64,000 bases of DNA from Biostraticola tofi. Its GTDB lineage: Bacteria; Pseudomonadota; Gammaproteobacteria; Enterobacterales; Enterobacteriaceae. The stretch covers positions 124,001 through 188,000 of the forward strand of contig NZ_SMCR01000007.1 in NCBI RefSeq assembly GCF_004343195.1, in the 5' to 3' direction. Under the pieces are notes generated by a model. That model saw nothing but the letters and a program-made list of their open reading frames with translations. It was not told where the DNA came from and made no database searches. Position numbers and translations under genes: made by a program. Within the stretch, counting starts at the first letter, position 1. Every line of letters starts with the position of its first letter. Shown here in pieces: positions 1 through 8,739 of this stretch.

Positions 1-125
1 GTATGCCATCGGATGAAGCCAGAGTGATGATCGCCAAGGGGCTGAATCGTCAAATTGGTTTCGCGTTTAGCATGGAACACTGTCATCTCTTTGATGCAGC
101 GACAGAAAATAACATTACCCTATGA
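1..125 (+). CDS. togA: TogA C-terminal end, oligogalacturonide ABC transporter ATPase (partial)
   Basis: This is the 3' end of a gene that begins outside the window. The frame running from base 3 to the TGA at 123-125 ends in a segment containing GFAFSMEHCHLFDAATENN. The closing HLFD-x-A-T pattern is the typical end of the regulatory C-terminal domain of UgpC/MalK-type sugar-importer ATPases. It lies 13 bases before togB, the binding protein of the same importer, so TogA is the natural call. The ATP-binding part is not visible here. The general family call is secure; the substrate is inferred from togB and kdgM next door. Confidence 0.75.
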   Translation, partial: MPSDEARVMIAKGLNRQIGFAFSMEHCHLFDAATENNITL

Positions 126-138
126 AGGAATGTACCCT

Positions 139-1428
139 ATGAAAAGAACGCTAATTAACCTGGTCGTCGCCGGTAGTCTGGCGATGCTATCTTCTCAGGC
201 CTTTGCAGCAGAGCAGGTCGATCTGCGCATGTCCTGGTGGGGCGGCAATGGTCGGCATCAGGTGACGCTTAAAGCGCTGGATCAATTTCATCAAAAGTAC
301 CCCAATATTACCGTTAAAGCGGAATATACCGGCTGGGACGGACATTTATCACGCCTGACCACGCAGATTGCCGGCGGTACTGAGCCTGATGTTATGCAGA
401 CCAACTGGAACTGGCTGCCGATTTTTTCTAAAACCGGCACCGGTTTCTATGATTTGAACAGTGTCGCCGATACATTGGATTTAAAACAGTTCAACCCGGG
501 CGATCTTGAGCAGACGACGGTCGACGGTAAACTGAACGGTATTCCGACCTCGGTGACAGCGCGAATTTTTTATTACAACGATGAGACCTGGAAGAAGGCT
601 GGAGTCGATTATCCCAAGAACTGGGATGAACTGATTGCCGCTGGTAAGGTATTTAAAGAAAAACTGGGCGATAAGTATTACCCGATCATCCTGGAGCATC
701 AGGATACTTTTGCTTTGATCAGTTCTTACATGATCCAGAAGTACAATCAACCGGCGGTGGATGAGAAGGGCAAAAAATTTGCCTGGAGCAAAGATCGCTG
801 GGTTGAATTCTTTACCCTGTATAAAACCATGGTAGATAGTCATGTTATGCCTTCATCGAAATACTACGCCTCGTTCGGCAAAAATAACATGTATGAAATG
901 AAACCATGGATCAACGGGGAATGGGCGGGTACCTATATGTGGAACTCCACCATAACTAAATATTCCGATAACCTGGTCGCGCCGGCAAAACTGGACCTGG
1001 GCCCTTATCCGATGTTACCGGATGCCAAAGATGCAGGGTTATTCTTTAAGCCCGCCCAGATGTTGTCGATTGGCAAATCGACCAAACATCCTAAAGAAGC
1101 CGCTTTATTGATTAATTTTCTGCTTAACAGCCCAGAAGGGGTGAAAACTCTGGGTCTTGAACGTGGCGTGCCGCTGAGTAAAGCGGCGGTTGAAACCTTG
1201 ACCAATGATGGCGTAATCAAGGATGGTGATCCGGCAGTAGCGGGTCTAAAACTGGCTTTATCATTGCCACATGATTTGACAACCTCACCTTATTTTGATG
1301 ATCCGCAAATAGTGACGTTATTTGGGAATGCTATTCAGTCCATTGATTATGGTCAGAAGACGGTGGAAGAAACCGCTGAAGATTTCCAACGTCAGGGAGA
1401 CCGTATTATTAAACGCGCCACCCGTTAA
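139..1428 (+). CDS. togB: TogB, periplasmic oligogalacturonide-binding protein
   Basis: Extracytoplasmic solute-binding protein of the TogMNAB importer, which takes up oligogalacturonides released from pectin. The 429-residue product starts with a clear signal peptide (MKRTLINLVVAGSLAMLSSQ, cleavage after AFAA). It then has the bacterial family 1 sugar-binding fold (LRMSWWGGNGRH near residue 34, GTEPDVMQTNW near 77, INGEWAGTYMWN mid-protein). The ATG at 139 is chosen over in-frame upstream codons because AAGGA at 125-129 sits 9 bases before it and the signal peptide begins there. It follows the end of the ATPase gene directly, so both are probably in one togMNAB transcript. A hairpin terminator follows at 1498. 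Length fits the known family (about 430). Confidence 0.88.
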   Translation: MKRTLINLVVAGSLAMLSSQAFAAEQVDLRMSWWGGNGRHQVTLKALDQFHQKYPNITVKAEYTGWDGHLSRLTTQIAGGTEPDVMQTNWNWLPIFSKTGTGFYDLNSVADTLDLKQFNPGDLEQTTVDGKLNGIPTSVTARIFYYNDETWKKAGVDYPKNWDELIAAGKVFKEKLGDKYYPIILEHQDTFALISSYMIQKYNQPAVDEKGKKFAWSKDRWVEFFTLYKTMVDSHVMPSSKYYASFGKNNMYEMKPWINGEWAGTYMWNSTITKYSDNLVAPAKLDLGPYPMLPDAKDAGLFFKPAQMLSIGKSTKHPKEAALLINFLLNSPEGVKTLGLERGVPLSKAAVETLTNDGVIKDGDPAVAGLKLALSLPHDLTTSPYFDDPQIVTLFGNAIQSIDYGQKTVEETAEDFQRQGDRIIKRATR

Positions 1429-1497
1429 ACATTAACCTGCCGCTTAATACGTTAATAAAGCGTTATAAGTATTAAGGTAATGATGTTGTTCATTTCA

Positions 1498-1527
1498 CCC
1501 TGCCATCGATGATGGCGGGGTAGTTTT
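1498..1527 (+). terminator. Rho-independent terminator after togB
   Basis: CCCTGCCATC pairs with GATGGCGGGG (one G-T wobble) around a GAT loop, followed by TAGTTTT. It lies 70 bases after the togB stop and before the kdgM control region, so it would separate the tog operon from kdgM. Confidence 0.6.
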
Positions 1528-1558
1528 GCTTCTTATTTATCCATTAAAAAACAAGTAG

Positions 1559-1574
1559 TTAGATCAAGATCACA
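1559..1574 (+). promoter_or_regulatory. Candidate upstream CRP site for kdgM
   Basis: TTAGA-N6-TCACA resembles the CRP consensus TGTGA-N6-TCACA, with one half perfect and the other 3 of 5. It lies about 135 bases before kdgM. kdgM of soft-rot enterics is known to be CRP-activated; that this copy binds CRP is inference. Confidence 0.45.
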
Positions 1575-1608
1575 TCTATGAAGACATCCCCAGGTAATAC
1601 CGCATAGT

Positions 1609-1624
1609 TATGATTGCGATCACA
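1609..1624 (+). promoter_or_regulatory. Candidate proximal CRP site for kdgM
   Basis: TATGA-N6-TCACA matches the CRP consensus at 9 of 10 key positions. It lies about 85 bases upstream of the kdgM start and 43 bases upstream of a KdgR-like box, a sensible position for an activator. Confidence 0.6.
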
Positions 1625-1666
1625 CATTTAGCTAACTAAATAGTTAAAATCCAATACCAGATTAAA

Positions 1667-1681
1667 AGAAACAATATTTCA
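1667..1681 (+). promoter_or_regulatory. Candidate KdgR operator before kdgM
   Basis: AGAAACAATATTTCA resembles the palindromic KdgR box core TGAAAC-N3-GTTTCA, with mismatches at the two T/A-G positions. It ends 26 bases before the kdgM start codon. KdgR represses pectin-catabolism genes and is released by 2-keto-3-deoxygluconate. The site was found by eye only. Confidence 0.5.
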
Positions 1682-1707
1682 ATTATAACGACAGTGGATG
1701 ATTAATT

Positions 1708-2388
1708 ATGAAGATAAAGCTCCTTACCCTGGGTGTGGCCGCCGTACTCTGTGCAAATGCTGGTGCAGTCAGTGTTGACCTCCGTCATGAATATACTGAT
1801 GACAGCCGTGCTAATAAAGATCGCGTATTAGTTGCTCATCGCTTCGATAATGGTTTTGGATTCTCTGTGGAAGCCAAAGCTAAATCAGGTGGTGATGATG
1901 AGCAAAAGCCTTTCAATGACATGGTAGATAATGGATCTGAATATGACATTAACTATCAATATAAACTGACGCCAGAGGTTAACCTGCAACCAGGCCTGGC
2001 ATTTGAAACCTCGTCCAGCAAAGCAATCTACAAGCCATATTTACGCGCCCAATATACTTTCGACAGCGGTATTTATGTAGCTGCCCGCTATCGTTATGAA
2101 TATACGCGCGACACCACCACCGGTGCTGAGGATGAGCACGTTAACCGCGGTGAAGCCTGGTTAGGTTATCGCTGGGATAAATGGCGTGCAGAATTGAACT
2201 ATATTTACAAAAAGAGTGATTTGGTCAAATTCGATAATAAGAAAGAAGATTACGAATATGATGGTAAATTGCAGTATTCCATTAACAAGAACTGGGCCCC
2301 TTATATTGCGGTAGGTAACGTTTCAGTCCGTAAGACCACCGACGAACGCCAGACGCGTTATCGGGTAGGGGTACAGTACAGCTTCTGA
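1708..2388 (+). CDS. kdgM: KdgM, oligogalacturonate-specific outer-membrane porin
   Basis: Small monomeric beta-barrel porin that admits oligogalacturonides through the outer membrane. The 226-residue product has a signal peptide (MKIKLLTLGVAAVLCANAGA) and begins maturely at VSVDLRHEYTDD. It then alternates aromatic and polar residues in short strands (YLRAQYTFDSGIYVAARYRY, RGEAWLGYRWDKW) and ends in the C-terminal barrel signature RYRVGVQYSF with terminal phenylalanine. Length is close to known KdgM proteins (about 236 with signal). It follows togB, giving outer-membrane entry next to inner-membrane import. CRP-like and KdgR-like sites lie upstream and a strong terminator follows. Confidence 0.9.
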   Translation: MKIKLLTLGVAAVLCANAGAVSVDLRHEYTDDSRANKDRVLVAHRFDNGFGFSVEAKAKSGGDDEQKPFNDMVDNGSEYDINYQYKLTPEVNLQPGLAFETSSSKAIYKPYLRAQYTFDSGIYVAARYRYEYTRDTTTGAEDEHVNRGEAWLGYRWDKWRAELNYIYKKSDLVKFDNKKEDYEYDGKLQYSINKNWAPYIAVGNVSVRKTTDERQTRYRVGVQYSF

Positions 2389-2420
2389 TAACCTGTCGGT
2401 TGCAGCGTTATATACCGAGG

Positions 2421-2464
2421 GGCACTGGGTTAGATTGCGCTGACCCAGTGCCTTGAGGTTTTTT
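2421..2464 (+). terminator. Strong terminator after kdgM
   Basis: GGCACTGGGT and ACCCAGTGCC form a perfect 10-bp stem (2421-2430 with 2443-2452), followed by TTGAGG and a run of six T. It ends the kdgM transcript ahead of the oppositely oriented pepT. The 122 bases from there to pepT show no gene. Confidence 0.8.
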
Positions 2465-2586
2465 AATGCAGGCTGGCACTGTTACTGCATTCAACCATCG
2501 AATTCCCCTTACGCACCCTCATTCCTATTTCTTCGACGACCACATTGTGCAACAAACACACCCTTTGTCCTATCCTTGGGCTTCGA

Positions 2587-3822
2587 TTATCGATTCCGGG
2601 CGGCCAGTAGGCAGAGGGCCAGGGCGACTTCATACGATTTGACAAAAGAAGGTATCGGCAGGAACTCGAACGGCGAATGGAAATTATGTGCGCCGGTAAA
2701 AAAGTTGGGCGTCAACAGCCCTTTAGCTGATAGGGCAGCGCCGTCAGTGCCGCCGCGCATCGGGGTAACCTTAGGCGTCACGCCGACCTGCGACATAGCG
2801 GCAAAAATCAAATCAACCGCCCGGCGATCCTCGCCGATGGCATTACTGATATTGCTATAGGTGTCGGTAATGGTGCATTCCACCCGGCCGGTCGGATAAG
2901 CGGCGGCAATCTGTTGTGCCGTTTCAGTCAGCTGTTGTTTGCGTGCGGCAAAACTGTCCAGAAAAAAATCGCGGATCGAGACATTCAGACGAGCCTTATT
3001 GGCATCGGCGCTAAGCCCATTGAACCAGATATAGCCTTCTCGCCCCTCGGTATGCTCTGGCGTTTGCCGGCGGTCAAACTGACTGATGAAGTCATGGGCC
3101 ATCAGCAGTGGATTGACCAGCACGTTTTTAGCCGACATCGGATGCGCGGGGACGCCGGTAAAGACAATATTCGCCGCTGCGGCATTGAAGTTTTCATACA
3201 CCACTTCCCCCAGTTCACAGCAGTCGATAGTCCAGGCGAAATCGACGTCAAACCGCTTCAGGTCCAGGGCTTTGGCACCGCGCAGGCCAATTTCTTCATC
3301 CGGTACAAACGCGACGACGATATCGCCGTGCTGCATATCGGCGCTGATATTCTCCAGTACTGTCATCACCACCGTGACCGCTGCCTTATTGTCCGCACCC
3401 AGCACGCTGGTGCCGTCGCTGAAAATAATCTGCTGGCCGGCGTAGGCCTTGATTTCAGGATGTTCTTCTACCCGCAGCCAGATATCCTGGGCCGGATTGA
3501 GGCACAGATCCTGACCGCTGAAGGTCAGTACCTGAGGATGAATATCGGCTGACAGGCCGACGTCGACGGTATCGATATGGGTAATGAAGCCAATGCGCGG
3601 CGCGCCGGCGACATTGCCGCGTTTAACTGCGGTCACGGTCGCACGGTCATCTATCTGTATCTCCTCCAGACCGAGTGTGGCCAGTTCGTCGGCCAGCATT
3701 TGCGCCAGCACCTGCTGACCAGGGGTGCTGGGAAGGCGAGTGGCCGCAGGATCACTCTGGCTGGTTACCGAGAGGTAGCGAAAAAAGCGGGAGGTCAATT
3801 GAGCGCTCAGAGCGTCAGTCAT
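2587..3822 (-). CDS. pepT: Peptidase T (tripeptide aminopeptidase)
   Basis: Cytoplasmic zinc metallopeptidase of the M20 family that removes the N-terminal residue of tripeptides. The 411-residue product is close to the E. coli length (408). Visible metal-site motifs are FITHIDTVDVG (first metal His/Asp), GADNKAAVTV (bridging Asp), PDEEIGLRGA (catalytic Glu pair), DCCELGEVVYENFNAA and the late MRGGTDGAALS / TGAHNFHSPFEF histidine region. AAGGAAT lies just before the ATG. It is divergent from a DppA-like peptide-binding protein gene, which fits a shared theme of peptide uptake and breakdown. E. coli pepT is FNR-controlled; I saw no convincing FNR box here. Confidence 0.95.
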   Translation of the reverse strand: MTDALSAQLTSRFFRYLSVTSQSDPAATRLPSTPGQQVLAQMLADELATLGLEEIQIDDRATVTAVKRGNVAGAPRIGFITHIDTVDVGLSADIHPQVLTFSGQDLCLNPAQDIWLRVEEHPEIKAYAGQQIIFSDGTSVLGADNKAAVTVVMTVLENISADMQHGDIVVAFVPDEEIGLRGAKALDLKRFDVDFAWTIDCCELGEVVYENFNAAAANIVFTGVPAHPMSAKNVLVNPLLMAHDFISQFDRRQTPEHTEGREGYIWFNGLSADANKARLNVSIRDFFLDSFAARKQQLTETAQQIAAAYPTGRVECTITDTYSNISNAIGEDRRAVDLIFAAMSQVGVTPKVTPMRGGTDGAALSAKGLLTPNFFTGAHNFHSPFEFLPIPSFVKSYEVALALCLLAARNR

Positions 3823-3991
3823 ACAGATTCCTTTTATTAATCTTTTGCAATTATCTTTAAGCTACATAATAGTGAAGGTTATTAATAGGATGATTGGTTG
3901 TTTTTTTTTTACGTTTGCCGTCAGGTAAACCTTATCTCCGGGTCGATATCCTCGACGTATTGATGGGTCACTTTGTATAGGATTGTTAGCC

Positions 3992-5584
3992 ATGAAAATG
4001 CGGCTGTTCAGATATACCCTTGCAGCGCTGGCGGTAGCCGCGTCCTCGTCGGTAGCGGCAAAAACGTTGGTGTATTGTTCAGAGGGGTCGCCGGAGAATT
4101 TCAATCCGCAGATTTATACCTCCGGCACCAGCGTTGATTCCAGTGCAGTGCCACTGTATAACCGATTGGTCGATTTCAAAGTGGGTACCACTGAACTGGT
4201 GCCAAGCCTGGCCGAGCGTTGGGATATCAGCGATGACGGAAAGGTCTATACGTTTCACTTGCGCAAAGGGGTAAAGATCCACAGCAATAAGAATTTTACC
4301 CCCAGCCGGGATTTCGATGCCGATGATGTGGTTTTCTCCTTTATGCGCCAAAAAGATCCGGCCCATCCTTACCATAAGGTTTCCGGCGGCGCCTATACCA
4401 ACTTTGACAGCCTGGAGTTCGGCTCGCTTATCACCGCTATCGATAAGCTGGACTCGCATACCGTGCGTTTTACCCTTGCCCATGCGGAAGCGCCTTTCCT
4501 GGCCGATCTGGCTTGGTATTTTGCCTCAATCCTATCGGCTGAATATGCCGATAAGATGCTTAAAGCCGGTACGCCTGAAAAAGTGGATCGCGAGCCGGTC
4601 GGCACCGGCCCATTCCAACTGGTTCAGTACCAGAAGGACTCACGCATTTTGTATAAGGCTTTCCCTGACTACTGGGCCGGCAAGGCCAACATCGATCGCC
4701 TGGTGTTTTCGATAACGCCAGATGCGTCCACCCGTCTGGCCAAGCTCGAAAAGAATGAATGCCAGGTAATGCCGTTCCCCAATCCGGCTGATCTGCCGCG
4801 TATGCGTGACAATCCCGATATCAACCTGCAGCAAAAGGCTGGGTTGAACATTGGTTTCCTGGCCTTCAATACCCAGAAAGCGCCGTTGGATAAGGTGAAA
4901 GTTCGTCAGGCGCTGACAATGGCAATCAATAAACCGGCGATCATTGAGGCGGTATTCCAGGGGACCGGCATTGCAGCCAAAAACCTGCTGCCGCCGGACG
5001 TATGGAGTGCCGATAAGGATTTGACGGATTATCCTTATGACCCGGAAAAGGCGAAATCGCTGCTGAAAGAGGCCGGCATGGCTGAAGGATTTACCATCGA
5101 TTTATGGGCGATGCCGGTCCAGCGCCCCTATAATCCGAACGCCCGCCGCATGGCGGAAATGATCCAGGCGGATTGGGCGCGGATTGGCGTCAAGGCCAAG
5201 GTGGTAACCTATGAGTGGGGCGAATACCTGACCCGGGTCAAGAGCGGCGAACATCAGGCAGCCTTAATGGGCTGGACGACGGCGACAGGTGATCCAGACA
5301 ACTTTTTCGGACCGCTGTTCAGCTGTACCTCGGCCAATGGCGGTTCCAACTCGTCCAAATGGTGTTATAAGCCTTTTGACGACCTAATCCAGCAGGCGCG
5401 GACCGTCAGCGATCAAGGCGAACGTACCGCGCTCTACCAGCAGGCCCAGGTGATTATGCATGAACAGGCGCCGGCAGTGATGATCGCGCATTCGACGATA
5501 TTCGAGCCGGTGCGCAAAGAAGTCAGCGGTTATGAAATTGATCCGTTCGGTAAACATATCTTCTATCAGGTCGATATCAAGTGA
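3992..5584 (+). CDS. dppA: DppA-like periplasmic dipeptide/heme-binding protein
   Basis: Family 5 extracellular solute-binding protein. The 530-residue product has a signal peptide (MKMRLFRYTLAALAVAASSS, cleavage after VAA). Its mature start KTLVYCSEGSPENFNPQ and blocks such as KNECQVMPFPNPAD, AMPVQRPYNPNARRMAEM and DPDNFFGPLFSC match E. coli DppA very closely. The ATG at 3992 is chosen because AGGA ends 9 bases before it; an upstream TTG at 3983 is less likely. No dppBCDF permease or ATPase genes follow, so this is a stand-alone binding protein that would have to use a permease encoded elsewhere. It may be a paralog of a complete dpp operon. A terminator follows at 5686. It is divergent from pepT. 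Confidence 0.85.
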   Translation: MKMRLFRYTLAALAVAASSSVAAKTLVYCSEGSPENFNPQIYTSGTSVDSSAVPLYNRLVDFKVGTTELVPSLAERWDISDDGKVYTFHLRKGVKIHSNKNFTPSRDFDADDVVFSFMRQKDPAHPYHKVSGGAYTNFDSLEFGSLITAIDKLDSHTVRFTLAHAEAPFLADLAWYFASILSAEYADKMLKAGTPEKVDREPVGTGPFQLVQYQKDSRILYKAFPDYWAGKANIDRLVFSITPDASTRLAKLEKNECQVMPFPNPADLPRMRDNPDINLQQKAGLNIGFLAFNTQKAPLDKVKVRQALTMAINKPAIIEAVFQGTGIAAKNLLPPDVWSADKDLTDYPYDPEKAKSLLKEAGMAEGFTIDLWAMPVQRPYNPNARRMAEMIQADWARIGVKAKVVTYEWGEYLTRVKSGEHQAALMGWTTATGDPDNFFGPLFSCTSANGGSNSSKWCYKPFDDLIQQARTVSDQGERTALYQQAQVIMHEQAPAVMIAHSTIFEPVRKEVSGYEIDPFGKHIFYQVDIK

Positions 5585-5685
5585 CTATCGCGGTGACGCA
5601 GGCGATATGATGTCGTCCGCCGTTGTGGTCGGCAGGGATAATGTTATCGCCCTCCAGCGGTACACCGCGTCAGGCTGAAACCTCA

Positions 5686-5720
5686 GTCCCGGGATCGGCT
5701 AGCGGATCCCGGGACTTTTT
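5686..5720 (+). terminator. Terminator after the dppA-like gene
   Basis: GTCCCGGGAT and ATCCCGGGAC form a perfect 10-bp stem followed by five T. It ends the transcript before the convergent yajI. Confidence 0.85.
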
Positions 5721-5806
5721 CGTTTCGCTGACTGCCTTGGCAGCGACCTGTACCCGTCAGCCCCACGTTCCGGCTATCGCCAGCAGCGTACCTGACGACG
5801 CAGCGG

Positions 5807-6397
5807 TTACTGCTGATCGCGCGGCTTGGTCGCATCCGGGGAAGGGGGGTTAACCGGTGACTGGCGGGTGATATCGTGCAGGCGGATATAGCCCACCTGT
5901 TCAGGCGTCAACCCGCTGAGGCGCAGTTCAACCGTGGCTTCGGATCGCCCCAGCAGCGACGCCGGCACCGAGATAGGCTGGCTAAGCGTATCGACAGTCA
6001 GCGGCTTGCCGGAAGTGGGGTCGATTTGTCCCCAGTCGACGACGGCATTCAGCGACTGCAGGGCGGTCGCGTCGGCGGTTCGGATGTGCAGCAATGCCCG
6101 GGCACCATTGGCTTCAGGCTCTACCCGGCCAAGGGAAACCTGAAGTTTACCGGCATCGCTGTCGACTCTGGCGGCGGTCTGTGCGGCGGGGTACAGGTAA
6201 ACGCCGGTGGTCGACTGTTCATTGAGGGTATTTTGCAGCAGCAGAGCCGATGCTTGATCATTCAGATATTGCAGCTGCTGGTTGAGTTTGCTGACTTGAT
6301 TTTTGAGTTGCGGCAACTCCTTATCGGTTGATGACGCGCATCCTGACAGCATCGCCAGGGCGAGGAGAGTACAAACTGTACGATAACCGGTTGTCAT
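5807..6397 (-). CDS. yajI: YajI-family lipoprotein (DUF3251)
   Basis: Predicted lipoprotein of unknown function. The ATG at 6397 gives a 196-residue protein with a lipoprotein signal and lipobox (ALAMLSGC). It is followed by a short helical, coiled-coil-prone stretch (LPQLKNQVSKLNQQLQYLND) and a beta-rich DUF3251 domain (GVYLYPAAQTAARV, VPASLLGRSEATVELRLSG, GYIRLHDI) that aligns along E. coli YajI. A longer in-frame start exists at 6460, but AGGA 10 bases before 6397 and the signal peptide favour the shorter form. It is divergent from nrdR, as in E. coli. The C-terminal proline-rich tail (PVNPPSPDATKP) is longer than in E. coli YajI. Confidence 0.85.
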   Translation of the reverse strand: MTTGYRTVCTLLALAMLSGCASSTDKELPQLKNQVSKLNQQLQYLNDQASALLLQNTLNEQSTTGVYLYPAAQTAARVDSDAGKLQVSLGRVEPEANGARALLHIRTADATALQSLNAVVDWGQIDPTSGKPLTVDTLSQPISVPASLLGRSEATVELRLSGLTPEQVGYIRLHDITRQSPVNPPSPDATKPRDQQ

Positions 6398-6573
6398 GGC
6401 AAGCATTTCCTGTGGGTAAGCGGTGAGTAAAAGCTTAGCCTTTAACCTGATGAAAGTCATGGGGTCAAGGGGGTAAACAGCGGGTTATATTCCCTCTGTG
6501 GGGGATGCTGCTTTGTTGTCGGCGTCGTTCGCGTTAAACTGGATTTTTGCCTATCAGCCTGTCAGGGACCTTT

Positions 6574-7026
6574 ATGCATTGCCCTTTTTGTTCTGCCGTG
6601 GATACCAAGGTTATCGATTCCCGCCTGGTGGGGGAAGGCACCCAGGTGCGCCGCCGCCGCCAGTGCGTGCTTTGCAATGAAAGATTCACCACGTTTGAAG
6701 TGGCTGAACTGGTGTTGCCGCGAGTGATCAAGAGTAACGATGTGCGCGAGCCTTTCAATGAGGACAAGCTGCGCAGCGGTTTTCTCAAGGCGCTTGAAAA
6801 AAGGCCGGTCAAAGCCGATGACGTTGAAATGGCGATAAACCACATCAAATCTCAGTTGCGGGCGACAGGCGAAAGGGAGGTTGCCAGCAAAATGATTGGC
6901 AACCTGGTCATGGACGCGCTGAAAAAACTGGATAAAGTCGCCTATATCCGTTTTGCTTCGGTTTACCGCAGTTTTGAAGATATCCGCGAGTTCGGCGAGG
7001 AAATTGCCCGGCTCCAGGACAAATAA
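6574..7026 (+). CDS. nrdR: NrdR, repressor of ribonucleotide reductase genes
   Basis: Nucleotide-sensing transcriptional repressor of the nrd operons. The 150-residue product has an N-terminal zinc ribbon with cysteines at 3, 6, 31 and 34 and an ATP-cone domain from about residue 46 ([20 protein letters not shown]). Starting at 6574 puts the first zinc pair at the very N terminus, as in the 149-residue E. coli protein; AGGGA lies shortly before. It heads the nrdR-ribD-ribH-nusB-thiL-pgpA series, with 13 bases to ribD. Confidence 0.96.
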   Translation: MHCPFCSAVDTKVIDSRLVGEGTQVRRRRQCVLCNERFTTFEVAELVLPRVIKSNDVREPFNEDKLRSGFLKALEKRPVKADDVEMAINHIKSQLRATGEREVASKMIGNLVMDALKKLDKVAYIRFASVYRSFEDIREFGEEIARLQDK

Positions 7027-7039
7027 TCAAGGATTCTGG

Positions 7040-8167
7040 ATGCACCAGCCCGATGAGTTTTATCTGTCGCGCGCGTTCGAACTGGCCCGACGGGGACAAT
7101 TTACCACCGCACCTAACCCTAATGTCGGCTGCGTGATTGTCCAGCAAGGTCGGATTGTCGGCGAGGGTTTCCACCTGCGCGCCGGCGAGCCACACGCGGA
7201 AGTGCATGCTTTACGCATGGCCGGCGAAGCGGCCCGCGGCGCAACCGCCTATGTCACTCTGGAACCCTGCAGCCATCATGGCCGGACCCCCCCCTGTGCG
7301 GATGCGCTGATTGCCGCCGGCATAGCACGGGTAGTGGTGGCGATGCAGGATCCCAATCCCCAGGTTGCCGGCAGCGGACTGCATCGGCTGCGGCAAGCCG
7401 GGATTGAGGTAAGCCATAATCTGATGCTCACCGAGGCCGAAGCGGTCAATCCGGGCTTTCTGAAACGCATGCGTACCGGCATCCCATTTATCCAGCTGAA
7501 AATGGCGGCCTCACTCGACGGCCGAACGGCGATGGCATCCGGTGAAAGCCAGTGGATTACCTCGCCCGAGGCGCGTCGCGACGTGCAGCACTTCCGGGCC
7601 CTCTGCGGGGCGATACTTTCCAGCGGGGCGACGATAGTGGCCGACGATCCCGCGTTGAATGTGCGCTGGGACGGATTGCCAGAAAGTGTTCAGGCGGCGT
7701 ATCCCAGGGACTCGCTCCGTCAACCGGTACGGGTCATTGTCGACAGCCAGAACCGGGTGACCCCGGCCCATCGGCTGGTGGCGCAGGACGGACAAACCTG
7801 GCTTGCCCGGCTAACGGCGGACCAACAGGCATGGCCTGCCGGCGTGGAGCAACTGATCCTGCCGGCCGGTGCCGGTCCGGCGCCGGGCATCGATTTGGTG
7901 GCGCTGATGATGCAGCTGTCCCGCCGCCAGATCAATTCCGTCTGGGTAGAAGCCGGCGCTTCACTTGCCGGCGCGCTGCTCAACGCCGGCCTGGTGGATG
8001 AACTCATTCTCTACATGGCGCCCAGGCTCTTGGGCGATACTGCGCGTGGGCTTTGTGTCCTGCCGGGCCTGGAATGTCTAGCGGATGCGCCTGCATTCAG
8101 CATTACCGACCTGCGCCGCGTCGGGCCGGATATCCGCCTGCGGCTTAAACCTGAGGATGGGCACTAA
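7040..8167 (+). CDS. ribD: RibD, bifunctional riboflavin biosynthesis deaminase/reductase
   Basis: Carries out two early steps of riboflavin synthesis: deamination of the pyrimidine, then NADPH-dependent reduction of the ribosyl side chain. The 375-residue product has a cytidine-deaminase-type zinc site (H52, E54 in PHAEVHAL; C77 and C86 in EPCSHHGRTPPC). From about residue 150 it has the RibD reductase domain (LKMAASLDGRTAMASGESQWI). The ATG at 7040 is preceded by AAGGA and gives the start expected from E. coli; longer in-frame starts run into nrdR and are rejected. It is 13 bases after nrdR and 86 bases before ribH. Confidence 0.96.
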   Translation: MHQPDEFYLSRAFELARRGQFTTAPNPNVGCVIVQQGRIVGEGFHLRAGEPHAEVHALRMAGEAARGATAYVTLEPCSHHGRTPPCADALIAAGIARVVVAMQDPNPQVAGSGLHRLRQAGIEVSHNLMLTEAEAVNPGFLKRMRTGIPFIQLKMAASLDGRTAMASGESQWITSPEARRDVQHFRALCGAILSSGATIVADDPALNVRWDGLPESVQAAYPRDSLRQPVRVIVDSQNRVTPAHRLVAQDGQTWLARLTADQQAWPAGVEQLILPAGAGPAPGIDLVALMMQLSRRQINSVWVEAGASLAGALLNAGLVDELILYMAPRLLGDTARGLCVLPGLECLADAPAFSITDLRRVGPDIRLRLKPEDGH

Positions 8168-8194
8168 TTGGCCCGCGCAGCAGTCGAAGGAATA

Positions 8195-8220
8195 TGTTAG
8201 AATCCGCCCCCTCGTGGGGC
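8195..8220 (+). promoter_or_regulatory. Possible internal promoter and small hairpin before ribH
   Basis: TGTTAGAAT at 8195-8203 is a good extended -10 element. It is followed by a 5-bp hairpin (GCCCC, CTCGT loop, GGGGC at 8206-8220). No convincing -35 was seen. This 86-base gap could let ribH-nusB-thiL-pgpA be expressed independently of nrdR-ribD. Evidence is weak. Confidence 0.35.
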
Positions 8221-8253
8221 CATTACAGCCATTTTGCCATTTGAAGGAAAGCC

Positions 8254-8724
8254 ATGAACGTAATTGAAGGTGTTGTCGCTACTCCTGATGCCCGCATCGC
8301 TATTGCCATTGCGCGCTTCAATCACTTTATCAATGACAGCCTGCTTGAAGGCGCTATCGATGCCCTGAAGCGCATTGGTCAGGTAAAAGAAGACAACATC
8401 ACTGTGGTTTGGGTGCCCGGCGCCTATGAGTTGCCGTTGGTGACCCGTGCGCTGGCCAACAGCAAAAAATACGACGCTGTGGTTGCGCTGGGCACGGTTA
8501 TCCGTGGCGGCACCGCCCATTTTGAATATGTTGCCGGTGAGTGCAGCTCTGGTTTGTCAAGCGTCGCCATGAGCAGTGAACTGCCGGTGGCCTTCGGCGT
8601 CCTGACCACTGAAAGCATTGAACAGGCAATTGAACGTGCCGGCACCAAAGCCGGTAACAAGGGTGCGGAAGCTGCTCTGACCGCGCTTGAAATGATTAAC
8701 GTACTGAAAGCTATCAAAGCGTAA
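8254..8724 (+). CDS. ribH: RibH (RibE), lumazine synthase
   Basis: Forms 6,7-dimethyl-8-ribityllumazine, the penultimate step of riboflavin synthesis, normally as an icosahedral 60-mer. The 156-residue product equals the E. coli length. It contains the substrate-binding motifs [44 protein letters not shown] (with the catalytic histidine) and [23 protein letters not shown] ribosome site precedes the ATG. nusB starts 15 bases downstream. Confidence 0.97.
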   Translation: MNVIEGVVATPDARIAIAIARFNHFINDSLLEGAIDALKRIGQVKEDNITVVWVPGAYELPLVTRALANSKKYDAVVALGTVIRGGTAHFEYVAGECSSGLSSVAMSSELPVAFGVLTTESIEQAIERAGTKAGNKGAEAALTALEMINVLKAIKA

Positions 8725-8739
8725 GTAAAGGGGAAATTC

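Noticed and set aside
2453..2860. Plus-strand frame overlapping the pepT 3' end
   Set aside because: Begins inside the kdgM terminator and overlaps pepT; no domain or ribosome site.
3901..3910. Run of ten T before the dppA-like gene as a terminator or phase-variable tract
   Set aside because: No stem precedes it on either strand for termination, and it lies outside coding sequence and well away from a -10/-35 pair that I can define.
8168..8253. FMN riboswitch before ribH
   Set aside because: The gap is too short and lacks the multi-stem FMN element; in enterics it lies before ribB.
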